Shown here: piece by piece, positions 30,449 to 39,268 of the stretch
Layout: each line of letters opens with the position of its first letter
How positions within the stretch are numbered: position 1 is the stretch's first letter
DNA from: Bacillota bacterium
GTDB taxonomy: Bacteria > Bacillota > Bacilli > Bu12
Assembly: GCA_014896485.1 (NCBI GenBank)
Contig: JADBKH010000002.1
Location: forward strand, 75,327-115,075
DNA length: 39,749 bases
Reading direction: 5' to 3'
Notes under the pieces: model-generated
The model's database searches: none
Told to the model about the DNA's origin: nothing
Seen by the model: the letters and a program-made list of their open reading frames with translations, nothing else
Translations under genes and position numbers: made by a program

Positions 30449-31996
30449 GTGGCCTGGGACTATGAGGGCGAGACCATTCATAACTTGTTGCATCACAATG
30501 CACACCGCTTTCCAGAGAAGATCTTCGTGCGCTACCACGATCAGGCTTGGACATTTGCTCAATGGGATGCTTTGACCGAACAGCTTGCGGAAGGCTTTGC
30601 CGCTTTGGGGGTCAAACGCGGGGATCGCGTGCTGCTCGCGTTGCCCAACGGTCCAGAGGTCTACGCAGACATTACCGCACTCGGTAAGATCGGTGCCATC
30701 CCGATGCCCATCAACACCGCCATGAAGCCCGATGAGGTGCTCTTCATGCTCAACGACGCCGCCTGCGAATTGGCCGTTGTCGACGGCTCGATCTACGCAC
30801 AGGTCAATACATACCGCGAAGAGGCACCCATGCTCAAGCGCCTCGTCGTGCACGGCGGAAATGTGCAAGGAGAGGATCTTCCCTACGAAGCACTGTTGGA
30901 GAACGGCAAGCCTTTCGCGCGCGAGACCGACCCGCACCAACCGTTCGTCCTCCTCTACACGTCGGGAACAACGGGTTTTCCCAAAGGCGCGTTGGTGATG
31001 CATTCTGCTGTCCTGTTTAGCCTGCAGGCCCTCAAGCATGTGCTCCAACTGACCGAGCAAGACGTTTGTGTCAATGTGCTTCCCAGCTACCATCTCTTCT
31101 CCATCGCTGCAGAGTATGCGCTGATGGGCGTGATCGGCGGTACTTTCATTGTCGAAGACGGCTTTCAGCCACACACCGCCCTGCAGGACATGCAACGTTA
31201 TCGTGCGACATGGGAGTGTGGCGTACCTTCCATGTTCATCGTCTTGTGCGAATTGGCTGAAAAGAGTGGAGCTGACATCCGCTCTTTCCGGTACGGCATC
31301 ACCTCGGGTGCTCCTGTCCCCACGCCCGTCTTGAAGCGGTGGGAAGCGCTGACAGGTGGCACGCTCTGCCAGGTGTACGGCTCCACCGAGATTGCGCTTG
31401 GCACCGTGGAGCGGCCCGATCACACCCGCAAGATCGGATCCGCTGGGCAGCCCTCCCCCGGATTTGAGTTCGTCATTCTCGACGAAGACGATCGCCCGCT
31501 GCCCCCAGGTCAAGTGGGCGAGATCTGCGTCCGCCACGCTGGAGGTATCTCCCACTACTGGAACCGACCCCAAGAAGATGCGCAAGCACATCGGGACGGT
31601 TGGTTTCATACCGGGGATCTGGGCTATTTCGATGAAGAAAATTATCTCTATGTCGTCGATCGCAAGAAAGACATGATCATCTACGGCGGTGAAAACATCT
31701 ACCCAGCGGAAGTAGAGAAAGTCTTACTGGAACATCCTGCGGTTGCCGAAGTCGCCGTACTGGGCCGCCCTGATCCTGTCAAAGGAGAAGAGCCTGTTGC
31801 ATTGATCCGTCTCAATGAAGGAATGCAGGTGACCCATCGCGAACTGCGCAATTTTGCGCGCCAACACTTGTCCGATTTCAAATTGCCGCGCAGCTTTATC
31901 TACGTAGACGATTTTCCGCGCACTGGAACAGGAAAGATACGCAAATTCGTCTTGCGCGAGCAATTGGGCCAATCGACAGCATCTGCCACGAAATGA
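30449..31996 (+). CDS. Long- or medium-chain acyl-CoA synthetase (AMP-forming)
   Basis: The 515-residue enzyme activates a carboxylic acid to acyl-CoA through acyl-AMP. All core motifs are intact: the P-loop YTSGTTGFPKGALVMH near residue 170, QVYGSTEIALG near residue 310, the GWFHTGDLGYFDEENYLYVVD segment in its usual place, GENIYPAEVE, and the C-terminal PRTGTGKIRKFVLR with its catalytic lysine. Start GTG follows GGGGAG by nine bases. It is probably cotranscribed with the ketosynthase gene ten bases downstream. This is a good control for the altered ligase at 14846, which lacks the P-loop core. Confidence 0.95.
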   Translation: MAWDYEGETIHNLLHHNAHRFPEKIFVRYHDQAWTFAQWDALTEQLAEGFAALGVKRGDRVLLALPNGPEVYADITALGKIGAIPMPINTAMKPDEVLFMLNDAACELAVVDGSIYAQVNTYREEAPMLKRLVVHGGNVQGEDLPYEALLENGKPFARETDPHQPFVLLYTSGTTGFPKGALVMHSAVLFSLQALKHVLQLTEQDVCVNVLPSYHLFSIAAEYALMGVIGGTFIVEDGFQPHTALQDMQRYRATWECGVPSMFIVLCELAEKSGADIRSFRYGITSGAPVPTPVLKRWEALTGGTLCQVYGSTEIALGTVERPDHTRKIGSAGQPSPGFEFVILDEDDRPLPPGQVGEICVRHAGGISHYWNRPQEDAQAHRDGWFHTGDLGYFDEENYLYVVDRKKDMIIYGGENIYPAEVEKVLLEHPAVAEVAVLGRPDPVKGEEPVALIRLNEGMQVTHRELRNFARQHLSDFKLPRSFIYVDDFPRTGTGKIRKFVLREQLGQSTASATK

Positions 31997-32006
31997 GGAG
32001 AACTCC

Positions 32007-33248
32007 ATGCCACAACGCCTTCTGCATCGCGTCGTGATCACTGGTCTTGGCGCACTGACTCCCTACGGTGCAGGGATCGAACGCCTGTGGCAAGGGCTGT
32101 GCTACGGGGCGCCCGCCATCGGCCCCATCACACGCTTTGACGCCTCCGATCTGGCTGTCCGTATTGCTGCCGAAGTACCGGCATTTGATCCCCTCGATTT
32201 CATGGAGAAAAAACAGGCACGCCGTTCGGCACGCTTCTCCCAATACGCCTTGGCTGCTTCCCGTATGGCTCTCGACGATGCTGAGTATCGTGCCACGCCC
32301 CAGGAAGCTGCGGGTGTCTTTATGGGCACCTCCGGTGGTGGGTACGACGTAGCAGACTTTGTCCGTGAAGCCGAAAGGCGTGGCTGGCGGCATGTCGATC
32401 CACTCTTTGTGCAGAAGATCGGCGGACACATGGCCGCTGTGCGCCCTGGACTCGATCTTGGCTTACGAGGGCCTTCGACCACCACCAATGCTGCCTGTGC
32501 CACGGGTTTAGATACCATCGGACACGCCTTTAACACGCTACGCTTGGGCCAAGCAGAAGCGCTGCTCGCCGGTGGTGCCGATGCGACCCTGGTCAAGATC
32601 GCAGTGGCCGCCCTCGGGCGTATCGGAGCTTTGACGGCCAGCCACAACGACGACCCCCAACGGGCCTCACGGCCTTTTGACGCGATGCGGGACGGTTTTG
32701 TCTTAGGCGAAGGGGCAGGGGTCCTGTTCTTGGAAACCCTAGAGCATGCCCTCGCCCGCAATGCCCGAATTTATGCAGAAGTGCTCGGCTTTGGAGAATC
32801 CTTCGACGCGACCGATGAGACCGCACCAGACGTCGACGGGCAGCAACGGGCAATGCACGCGGCATTGCGGGACGCGGGCATCTCTGCAGACGAGATCGAT
32901 GCAGTCAAAGCACACGGGACTTCCACAGTACTCAACGATGCAACCGAAACTGCAGCGCTCAAAGCGGTATTCGGGGATCGTGCCTTCCGCATACCCGTCA
33001 CTGCGCCTAAGTCGAAACTGGGTCATGCCGCCGCCGCTTCGGGAGGCATCGAAGCTGTCGCCGCTGTACTGATGCTCCACCATCAGATGCTCCCACCAAC
33101 AGTCAATCTGGAACATCCCGATCCCGCTTGTGATTTGGACTATGTCGCCAATGGGCCACGCCCCGCGGTATTGCACACCCTGCTGTTGGACGCCTTCGGC
33201 ATGGGTGGACAAAACAGTTGCTTGGTCATCCGTCGCTTCGAGGAGTAA
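32007..33248 (+). CDS. Beta-ketoacyl-ACP synthase II (FabF-like)
   Basis: The 413-residue condensing enzyme extends acyl-ACP with malonyl-ACP. The catalytic triad is visible: Cys164 in NAACATGLDT, His303 in KAHGTSTVLND and His340 in KSKLGHAAAASGG. GVFMGTSGGGYD and RPFDAMRDGFVLGEGAG are conserved. Because it is paired with an acyl-CoA synthetase rather than with fabD/fabG/acpP, it may be a second FabF with a specialised role, such as elongating exogenous acyl groups or making unusual fatty acids. It has GAGGAG before ATG and ends in a terminator 69 bases downstream. Confidence 0.93.
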   Translation: MPQRLLHRVVITGLGALTPYGAGIERLWQGLCYGAPAIGPITRFDASDLAVRIAAEVPAFDPLDFMEKKQARRSARFSQYALAASRMALDDAEYRATPQEAAGVFMGTSGGGYDVADFVREAERRGWRHVDPLFVQKIGGHMAAVRPGLDLGLRGPSTTTNAACATGLDTIGHAFNTLRLGQAEALLAGGADATLVKIAVAALGRIGALTASHNDDPQRASRPFDAMRDGFVLGEGAGVLFLETLEHALARNARIYAEVLGFGESFDATDETAPDVDGQQRAMHAALRDAGISADEIDAVKAHGTSTVLNDATETAALKAVFGDRAFRIPVTAPKSKLGHAAAASGGIEAVAAVLMLHHQMLPPTVNLEHPDPACDLDYVANGPRPAVLHTLLLDAFGMGGQNSCLVIRRFEE

Positions 33249-33316
33249 GGGTCGGCCCAATACCCCTGATCCCCGTTCCTTCTCCCGAGCCAATCCGCCA
33301 CTTTGTGCAGCCAAGC

Positions 33317-33340
33317 GGCCCTGGAAAGGGCCATTTTTTG
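33317..33340 (+). terminator. Rho-independent terminator after the ketosynthase gene
   Basis: GGCCCT (33317-33322), loop GGAA, AGGGCC (33327-33332), then ATTTTTTG. It separates the fatty-acid genes from mscL. Confidence 0.85.
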
Positions 33341-33402
33341 TTGGGAATCGACTTATGGTACCTTTGGATGCGGAATGGTCTGAAAGTGTGAGGAGGTCAG
33401 GA

Positions 33403-33858
33403 TTGGGGAATTTTTGGAAAGAGTTCCGCGAGTTTCTCTCACGAGGCAACGTCATCGATTTGGCCGTCGGGATCATCATCGGCGGTGCCTTCAATCAAAT
33501 CGTGAAATCACTGGTCGATGACATCCTCATGCCATCGCTGGGAATTCTCTTCAGTGAGCTGGATTTTTCAAATCTGTATATCAATCTTTCCAACAAAAAG
33601 TACCCTTCTTTGTCAGCAGCGCAACAGGCCGGCGCGCCAACCATCAACTATGGCTTATTTATCAGCAATGTGCTCAACTTCCTCATTGTAGGATTTGTCA
33701 TCTTCCTGCTGGTGCGCACGATCAACCGCTTACATCGTCCCAAGGAAAAAGCACCCGCCGAACCCATCACCAAAACCTGCCCGTATTGCCTTTCGGAAAT
33801 TCCACGCGCTGCGACCAAATGCGCACATTGCACCGCCGATCTATCCGATGCTGGGTAA
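33403..33858 (+). CDS. mscL: Large-conductance mechanosensitive channel with zinc ribbon
   Basis: MscL opens under membrane tension to release solutes during osmotic downshock. The 151-residue protein has the N-terminal helix FWKEFREFLSRGNVIDLAVG, first membrane helix LAVGIIIGGAFNQIVKSLVDDILMP (a family hallmark split over residues 17-41), a periplasmic loop with NYGLFISNVLNFLIVGFVIF as the second helix, and the C-terminal LLVRTINRL segment. The end carries an added zinc ribbon, CPYC and CAHC 14 residues apart, present in some MscL homologs. TTG at 33403 has AGGAGG six bases upstream, which sets the start; the longer frame has no such signal. Confidence 0.95.
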   Translation: MGNFWKEFREFLSRGNVIDLAVGIIIGGAFNQIVKSLVDDILMPSLGILFSELDFSNLYINLSNKKYPSLSAAQQAGAPTINYGLFISNVLNFLIVGFVIFLLVRTINRLHRPKEKAPAEPITKTCPYCLSEIPRAATKCAHCTADLSDAG

Positions 33859-33902
33859 CGAAGCTTTACGCCCATCTGCCGCAACGAAATGGCTGTTCCT
33901 TT

Positions 33903-35312
33903 TTACGCCAACTTTTTGTCCGGTATAAATATACCGCTGAGTCCAGACTGGTGCCAGAGCGCCAGCACAGGTGCTGCGTCCTGGCGCCCACGCGCAGTGC
34001 CTTCCGCAATCACGCGGGCACCAGCAGCCAGGTGGCGCCATGAAAGCTGCGGCAGATGCGAGCGCAGCGTCTCCAACAAAAGCCCCCACACCATTTTCAG
34101 GTTGTGCAGCGCTTCAAAGGCACCCGCGGTGGTCAATGCGACCTCCATCAATATCCGTGCTACAGCGACGGGATCAGCGCCACCGAGCAGTGCCGCACCA
34201 GTGAGTCGCATTGCCTCCATTCCTTCAGGATCGTTTTGCACAACGGCCCGTAACTCTTCTGGCGCGATCTTTGCAGGTGCAACCGGCGGCAGCAAGCGCC
34301 AACCTTCCCGGTGCTCCTTTTGCCGGCGAATGCGTTGCCCGCTGAGGCTGGCACTCCAAGCCAATCCCCGCATTTCTCCGGTCACATTCCCATCTTGCAG
34401 TAGATCGAGGATGCAGTGCAATCCGGTGACCGCGTGTGCGTCAAACCGGGAACGGCACAGCAGCTCACTGCCAGTCAGTGCCACCATCTCATACAGCGTG
34501 CGTCCACTGATGCCCTGTTCGATCAACGAGACCAAAAGGTTCGGTTCAGCCCCGTAGGGAGCCTCCACCAGCAGCTGCATCCCCGCCTCCACTTGCACAA
34601 GGTCGAGGCTGCCCTGGTGCGCGTCGACCTCCTCTAAATGGGCTGCCGCTTCGGGAAGAAACCGTTTCGGCCGATTGGCCAAATACTGCACTGCTGCACG
34701 GAAGAAAGGTTCTGCATAGGCCCAGCCGTCGGCATCATCGAGCAGTTGCGCCGACCGATGCACGCTCAACAACCGATGCTCGTTTTCGGGATATTGCCTC
34801 AACGCGGCCAGCGTGAGGATCCGCCGCACCGCAGGTCCAAGACGCCGTACGAGTCCGACCAGGCGGTGTTCGGCCAGCAGCACCTGTTCACCGGATTCCA
34901 CACTCTCCAGAAAAGCGCGTTCCGAGTCCTCGACCGTCTGCTCTTCTACCGGTTGCATGGCCATAAGCAAATAGGGACCGTAGTTGGGGTCCTGCAACAG
35001 GTCGATCACATAGCAGGTCATGTGTAATAGGGCGAGATCCTGATAGGCGGGTGTCATGATGGAAGGAGCTCGCAGTGCGGGCGAAGCATTGATCATGCCG
35101 TGGCCGACCAAAGGCCCATGGTGGTCGACATAGCGTGTTGTGGCCAATGCCAACTGCAAGTAGAGCGAGGCATTATCCTGGCCAACCGCGCGCCCAGCCA
35201 GAATCCATCGGGCCGCATCCGAAGGCTGTAGTTGCTCAATCTGACGCAGCGCAATATCGAGGGATGGACCCCAGTCATACTCCTGATGTATCTCGACGCA
35301 CCTCCCTAACAA
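33903..35312 (-). CDS. Unrecognised helical protein of about 470 residues
   Basis: I do not recognise this protein. It is predicted mostly helical and soluble, Leu/Ala-rich with repeated helix pairs, and has two His-rich stretches: YVDHHGPLVGHGMINA near residue 85 and HAVTGLHCILDLL near residue 300. FLPEAAAHLEEVDAHQGS and WRHLAAGARVIAEG are other recognisable segments. The repeat-like helical layout and the His residues in similar settings suggest an internally duplicated metal- or cofactor-binding fold, which is inference only. The frame opens at TTG 35312, overlapping the stop of the ABC permease gene; a GGGAGG follows that stop, but no good start codon lies right after it. The C-terminus holds a 16-base hairpin sequence at 33921-33936. 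Confidence 0.7.
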   Translation of the reverse strand: MLGRCVEIHQEYDWGPSLDIALRQIEQLQPSDAARWILAGRAVGQDNASLYLQLALATTRYVDHHGPLVGHGMINASPALRAPSIMTPAYQDLALLHMTCYVIDLLQDPNYGPYLLMAMQPVEEQTVEDSERAFLESVESGEQVLLAEHRLVGLVRRLGPAVRRILTLAALRQYPENEHRLLSVHRSAQLLDDADGWAYAEPFFRAAVQYLANRPKRFLPEAAAHLEEVDAHQGSLDLVQVEAGMQLLVEAPYGAEPNLLVSLIEQGISGRTLYEMVALTGSELLCRSRFDAHAVTGLHCILDLLQDGNVTGEMRGLAWSASLSGQRIRRQKEHREGWRLLPPVAPAKIAPEELRAVVQNDPEGMEAMRLTGAALLGGADPVAVARILMEVALTTAGAFEALHNLKMVWGLLLETLRSHLPQLSWRHLAAGARVIAEGTARGRQDAAPVLALWHQSGLSGIFIPDKKLA

Positions 35313-36073
35313 AGCGAAACCCAGCTGACAGCGGATAGCGTAACATATCCCAAGCTAAAAAAGGGGGCCACCACATAGACCAGCCAGGGCGCACCGAGGA
35401 CAAGGACCAGGTTGGTCGTCCACACCGAGCACAGCAGAGCGAGCTGTCCCCAAAATATTGCGGAGAGATAGACCATCAGCGAGACCAAAAGGAGATACAG
35501 GTAAGGATGGGCGAAGAAAAACCCATGTAGAAAGGTCGGATACGGCAGAACGGTATCCGGCGCGGCTTGCGGCACGGTAAACGTCGGCACGTGTGCCGAG
35601 GTAAAGTGCCACGGAAGCATCTGCGGAGAAAGCCACACCAGGGAGCCAACAAAGGTCACCAGCAGGGCCGCACCGACTACGCAAAAGACTGAAAGAGCAC
35701 AAGCGATGATCTTTCCTGCGATGAGCTGAGAGGCGGTTACCCGGCTACGCTCGTACCGCAAGAAACCGCTGCGCCGATCCCACGCGAGGGAATCGCCACC
35801 AACAAGCGAAGCCACCAGAGGCAACACGCCCAACCACAAAGCGACTGGACTAGAGCCTACGGCCATCAAGTAGCCGACTATGCCGCTGTGCTGAGGGGTA
35901 AACATGGGGTGAACGCCATACTGGATCAGTCCAATCGACAGGAAGTCAATCGATAAGAGTAGGACGACTCCCGTCTGTCGCCGTTGTACCATACGCCACA
36001 GTTCCGCGCGAAGGACGTTTTCCAGAGAACCCCACCCCCCACGGCTTCTGTAGATCAGACGAAGCAGTGCCAA
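35306..36073 (-). CDS. ABC-2 type membrane protein, possibly 5'-truncated
   Basis: The 255-residue product has six predicted membrane helices and the ABC-2 permease hallmark LVASLVGGDSLAWDRRSGFL followed by RYERSRVTASQLIAGKI, near residues 87-123. VLRAELWRMVQRRQT near the start is the usual cytosolic N-terminal segment of this family. No proper start codon or ribosome site precedes it: the frame opens at TTG 36073, and the first ATG (35992) is inside the conserved N-terminal segment. The partner ATPase gene is not in the window. It may be the surviving part of a damaged transporter operon. Confidence 0.72.
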   Translation of the reverse strand: MALLRLIYRSRGGWGSLENVLRAELWRMVQRRQTGVVLLLSIDFLSIGLIQYGVHPMFTPQHSGIVGYLMAVGSSPVALWLGVLPLVASLVGGDSLAWDRRSGFLRYERSRVTASQLIAGKIIACALSVFCVVGAALLVTFVGSLVWLSPQMLPWHFTSAHVPTFTVPQAAPDTVLPYPTFLHGFFFAHPYLYLLLVSLMVYLSAIFWGQLALLCSVWTTNLVLVLGAPWLVYVVAPFFSLGYVTLSAVSWVSLC

Positions 36074-36399
36074 TTTTGGTTGCCCTCAGAGAAAACCTTC
36101 CATTTGGCATAGGCATCTTGTGGAACACCAGTATTGCATTTAAGCCATTATCTGCAGAACATGCGATAGCTCCTTGTGACATAGGTTCTCGTGGCAAAGC
36201 AGCATTTTCAGCCAACTGATCGATGGTTGTTCGGTCGGTGATCCGATGTGTGTGGTGCACTTGGTTTCCGTAACTGTCAAGTGCACCAACAACAGTCATC
36301 TCCACCAACGTTGCTCCGGTAGGGACGTTGGGGGCATAGATCATCTGCTGTGATCACGTAAAGCAAGCCCAGCGCTGCGATGATTCTTCGCTTGTCCAA
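36061..36399 (-). pseudogene. Remnant of a small secreted protein gene
   Basis: A TTG at 36399 opens a short frame encoding a signal-peptide-like LDKRRIIAALGLLYVITA. The frame then closes, but the neighbouring frame, from ATG 36344, continues with VEMTVVGALDSYGNQV, HRITDRTTIDQLAENAAL and QGAIACSADNGLNAILVF, a run that looks like real protein. A change of one or two bases near 36346 would join them. After about residue 90 the frame runs into the permease gene's N-terminal coding region, so the 3' end seems lost, perhaps with a deletion that also removed the permease start. This is an inference from composition only. Confidence 0.4.
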
Positions 36400-36628
36400 C
36401 AAAAAGTGCCTTCCCTTCTAGAAGAAATTCGATCCTTTGCTTTGGAAAATGCTTTGGAAAAACGCGATACGTCATCAAAAAAGTACAGAGTATTTTTAAG
36501 AAAGAAAGAGATTAGATGAGATTACCTCACGAAATTCACTTCTTATGAATGTATAAAATAAATAATGATATTCGGATTTGAGTGCCCTATTGAGTATAAT
36601 CATTACAATCTAATTAAGGAGGATGCCG
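36400..36628. other. AT-rich intergenic region before the MFS gene
   Basis: This stretch is clearly lower in GC than the rest of the window. It holds a tandem GCTTTGGAAAA repeat (about 36439-36466) and TATAAT at 36595-36600, a likely -10 box for the MFS gene, with only a weak -35 match. No gene is seen. Confidence 0.45.
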
Positions 36629-38034
36629 ATGAGCGCGATAAACGACCGAAGTCGAGCAGCTGAACTGATCGCTCGCCTGGATCGCTTACCCGTTTGGCCT
36701 CATAGCAACTGGGTACTGGCGGTATTGGCGATAGGCTGGTTCTTTGCCTATTTCGATATCGGCAATATCGCCTTTGCGCTGCCCGTGGCCATCAAGCATT
36801 TCAACATCAGTCCAACTGTGGGAGCCTCTGTAATCAGTGCTGGTTTGGTTGGCTACATTATTGGAGAAGTTGGCGTCAGTCTGTTAAGTGAGTGGCGCGG
36901 ACGACGTCCTGCACTTCTCGTGGCCACATTACTGTACGCGGCTGGTTCATTGGCGACTGCACTTTCTACAAATGCGGCGTTGTTCATCGCTTTCCGGTTC
37001 ATCAGCGGAGCTGGCATTGGTGCATTTATAGGCGTAGCCAGTGCTTATGTCAGTGAAATCTTACCGAGTCAGATTCGGGGCAAATTTGCGGCTTGGACCA
37101 CCATGCCCGCACTTGTCGGCAATGGTGTCGTTCCCTTCTTGGCCCTTGCAATCCTCGCCATCGGATAATGTCCGATTTTGCTCATACCATTCTGGGGGTC
37201 ATCCTGATCCTTGCTGGGTGGAAGAGCATCCCTGAATCGCTGCGATGGTCGCTTTCCCATGGGGATTTCCAAGCCGCCGAACAATTTATACAGCACTGCG
37301 AATCACGTGTACAGCAAAGATTAGGGGGCGCATTACCAGAAATAGCGGTAACGACGGAGCGCATCGTCATGGAAGAAGAGAAGCAACATTTTACATGGGG
37401 AACCCTATTTCGCCCACCCCTATTTTGGTTTACCATTTTGCTATTTTTCATTTGGTTTTTTAATTACTTCAGCGTCTATGGATGGAATGGCGTCGGAGTC
37501 ACTTTGTTGGTAGAACAGGGTTATACATTGGTACACAGTATTCAAATGAGTATCGCTGGTACCATCGGTGGCATTGTGGGTGCCTTGATCGCACCCCAAG
37601 TGACCGATCGCTTTCCACGAAAATGGCCTCCTTTCATCGTTACGCTCTTGTTGGCTGCAGAACTGTTTCTCCTGGGATTTGGCCCAAACAACCTATTGAT
37701 TACGCTGGAGTTCGGCCTCCTAGCATTCCAAGTCGGCATCTTCGCACCTATCGTCTATCTCCTGACTGCCGAACACTTTCCAACAGAAGGGCGCAACCTT
37801 GGTGTAGCTGTAACCGATGGCATCGGCCACATTGGTGGCGCTATTGGCCCTGTGGCAGTGACAGCCATCTATGGAGACCTGGGATTTAGCGCTGTCTTCT
37901 TGGCAATTGGTGTCTCCTTTATTCTTTGCGCCGTTTTGCTTTTATTTACAAAACGCACAAATCGGCAAAATCTTGAGGAGATTGTGTTGGAAGAAGTGGA
38001 AGGTCCTTCGGTCAGTCTTCAAGAAAATGATTAA
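36629..38034 (+). pseudogene. MFS (sugar/acid porter-type) transporter gene, frameshifted
   Basis: Two frames together encode a 12-helix major facilitator. The first, from ATG 36629 with AAGGAGG six bases upstream, carries six helices, including FAYFDIGNIAFALP, RGRRPALLVATLLYAAGS and SEILPSQIRGKFAAW, and stops at 37168. The second resumes at about 37190 with VILILAGWKSIPESLRWSLS and runs through the remaining helices to 38034. Between 37150 and 37195 the sequence fits a continuous protein only if three small indels are allowed, two of them in T4 and G5 runs. The gene is either a young pseudogene or carries homopolymer sequencing errors. With the next two genes it forms a catabolic cluster, so the substrate is probably an organic acid or carnitine-like compound. 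Confidence 0.8.
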
Positions 38035-38063
38035 CGGTTTCAAGGAATGACGGAGGTGAAGAG

Positions 38064-39211
38064 ATGCGCGCTCTCGAAGGCATTCGGGTCCTGGATTTGG
38101 GCCAGATTTATAATGGTCCTTATTGCGCCATGTTGCTCGGTTATCTGGGCGCAGAAGTCATTAAAGTGGAGCCTCCAAGTGGAGAATCGACAAGGAGCCG
38201 GGTAAAGGGCAAAGAGGCTTATCCGTTTATGATGCTTAACGGAAACAAAAAGGATATTTGCATAAATCTAAAGTCTGACATAGGAAAAAAGATCTTCCTC
38301 GATCTGGTTCGAAAAGCAGATGTCGTCGTCGAAAACTACGCGGTAGGCGTCATGGACCGACTCGGTTTGAGTTATGAAGTCCTTTCACAAGCCAACCCAC
38401 GTATCATTGTCGCTTCTGGTAAAGGCTTCGGCAGCTGGGGCCCAAACAAAGACTTTCTGGCCATGGATTTAACTGTTCAAGCAATGACCGCAGTGATGTC
38501 AGTAACGGGCTTCGAAGATCAACCTCCTGTCAAAGCCGGTTTTTTCCGATTTTGGGGTGATCCACTTAATGGCGGTGTTCGCCGCCCTATATCAGCGTGA
38601 GCGCACGGGCCGCGGTGACTTTGAAAGATCACAAGACGCCGTTTTTCCCACTTGGCCCAACTGGAGGGTACTTGAAACCAACGGTCACTTGAGCGTGGGG
38701 CAATCGGATGGTGGTTAGCCATTGCTCCTTACAACGTATCAGGTCGAAGATGGATGGGTCGCCATTTTCTGTGGATACCCTATTGGCATTCCTTGATGGA
38801 ACTTGATGGAGTAGCCCATTGGCCATTGATCCGCTATCTCACCGTGGTAGATCGGGCGAACCGTATGGATGAAATAGATGAATTGGTGAGGAGTGGACGC
38901 GCAAGCAAGGGAAGCAAGAAATCGTTAAAAAACTCACGGCGGCTCATGTACCCTGCGCCCCTGTCGTTCAATTGAGGGAGCTGGTTCATGACGAGCATAT
39001 TGCTGCACGGCACATGTTACCGGAAGTTCAACACCCTACCATGGGCTCAGTGCGAATTTTTGGAAATCCGATACACTTAGCGCATTCGGACGAACCCGAA
39101 TTTGGCCCCTCTCCCTTATTGGGGGCTGATACCGATAAAGTCCTTTCCAGCTTACTTGAAATGAATGAACAGCAATTAACATCGCTTCGCACCCAAGGTG
39201 TGATCGCATAA
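38064..39211 (+). pseudogene. CaiB/BaiF family CoA-transferase gene, multiply frameshifted
   Basis: Family III CoA-transferases move CoA between acids via an Asp thioester. The first frame gives MRALEGIRVLDLGQIYNGPY, then VVENYAVGVMDRLGLSYE, and ends wrongly after about 160 residues. Other frames continue the homology in order: DFGVIHLMAVFAALYQRERT (from about 38545), DAVFPTWPNW, LAIAPYNV, QVEDGWVAIFC, YWHSLMEL with VDRANRMDEIDELV, WTRKQGKQEIVKKLTAAHVP and the C-terminal HPTMGSVRIFGNPIHL with GPSPLLGAD. At least five frameshifts are needed, one at a T6 run near 38540. The total of 1148 bases is about full length, so little sequence is lost. A good ribosome site (GGAGGTGA) precedes the ATG. 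Decay must be recent, or the sequence is poor here. Confidence 0.88.
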
Positions 39212-39268
39212 CACTTGTTGAGAATTGTCTATGTAAACAATGCAAATGTCGAAGGGAGATGCAGAGTC

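Noticed and set aside
30440-31609. Long open frame on the minus strand (389 codons) opposite the acyl-CoA synthetase gene.
   Set aside because: It lies fully antisense to a gene with all family motifs, has no ribosome site or recognisable domain, and is explained by codon bias in a GC-rich gene.
33921-33936. 16-base hairpin as terminator of mscL.
   Set aside because: It lies within the coding end of the convergent gene, has AT-rich stems and no T run.
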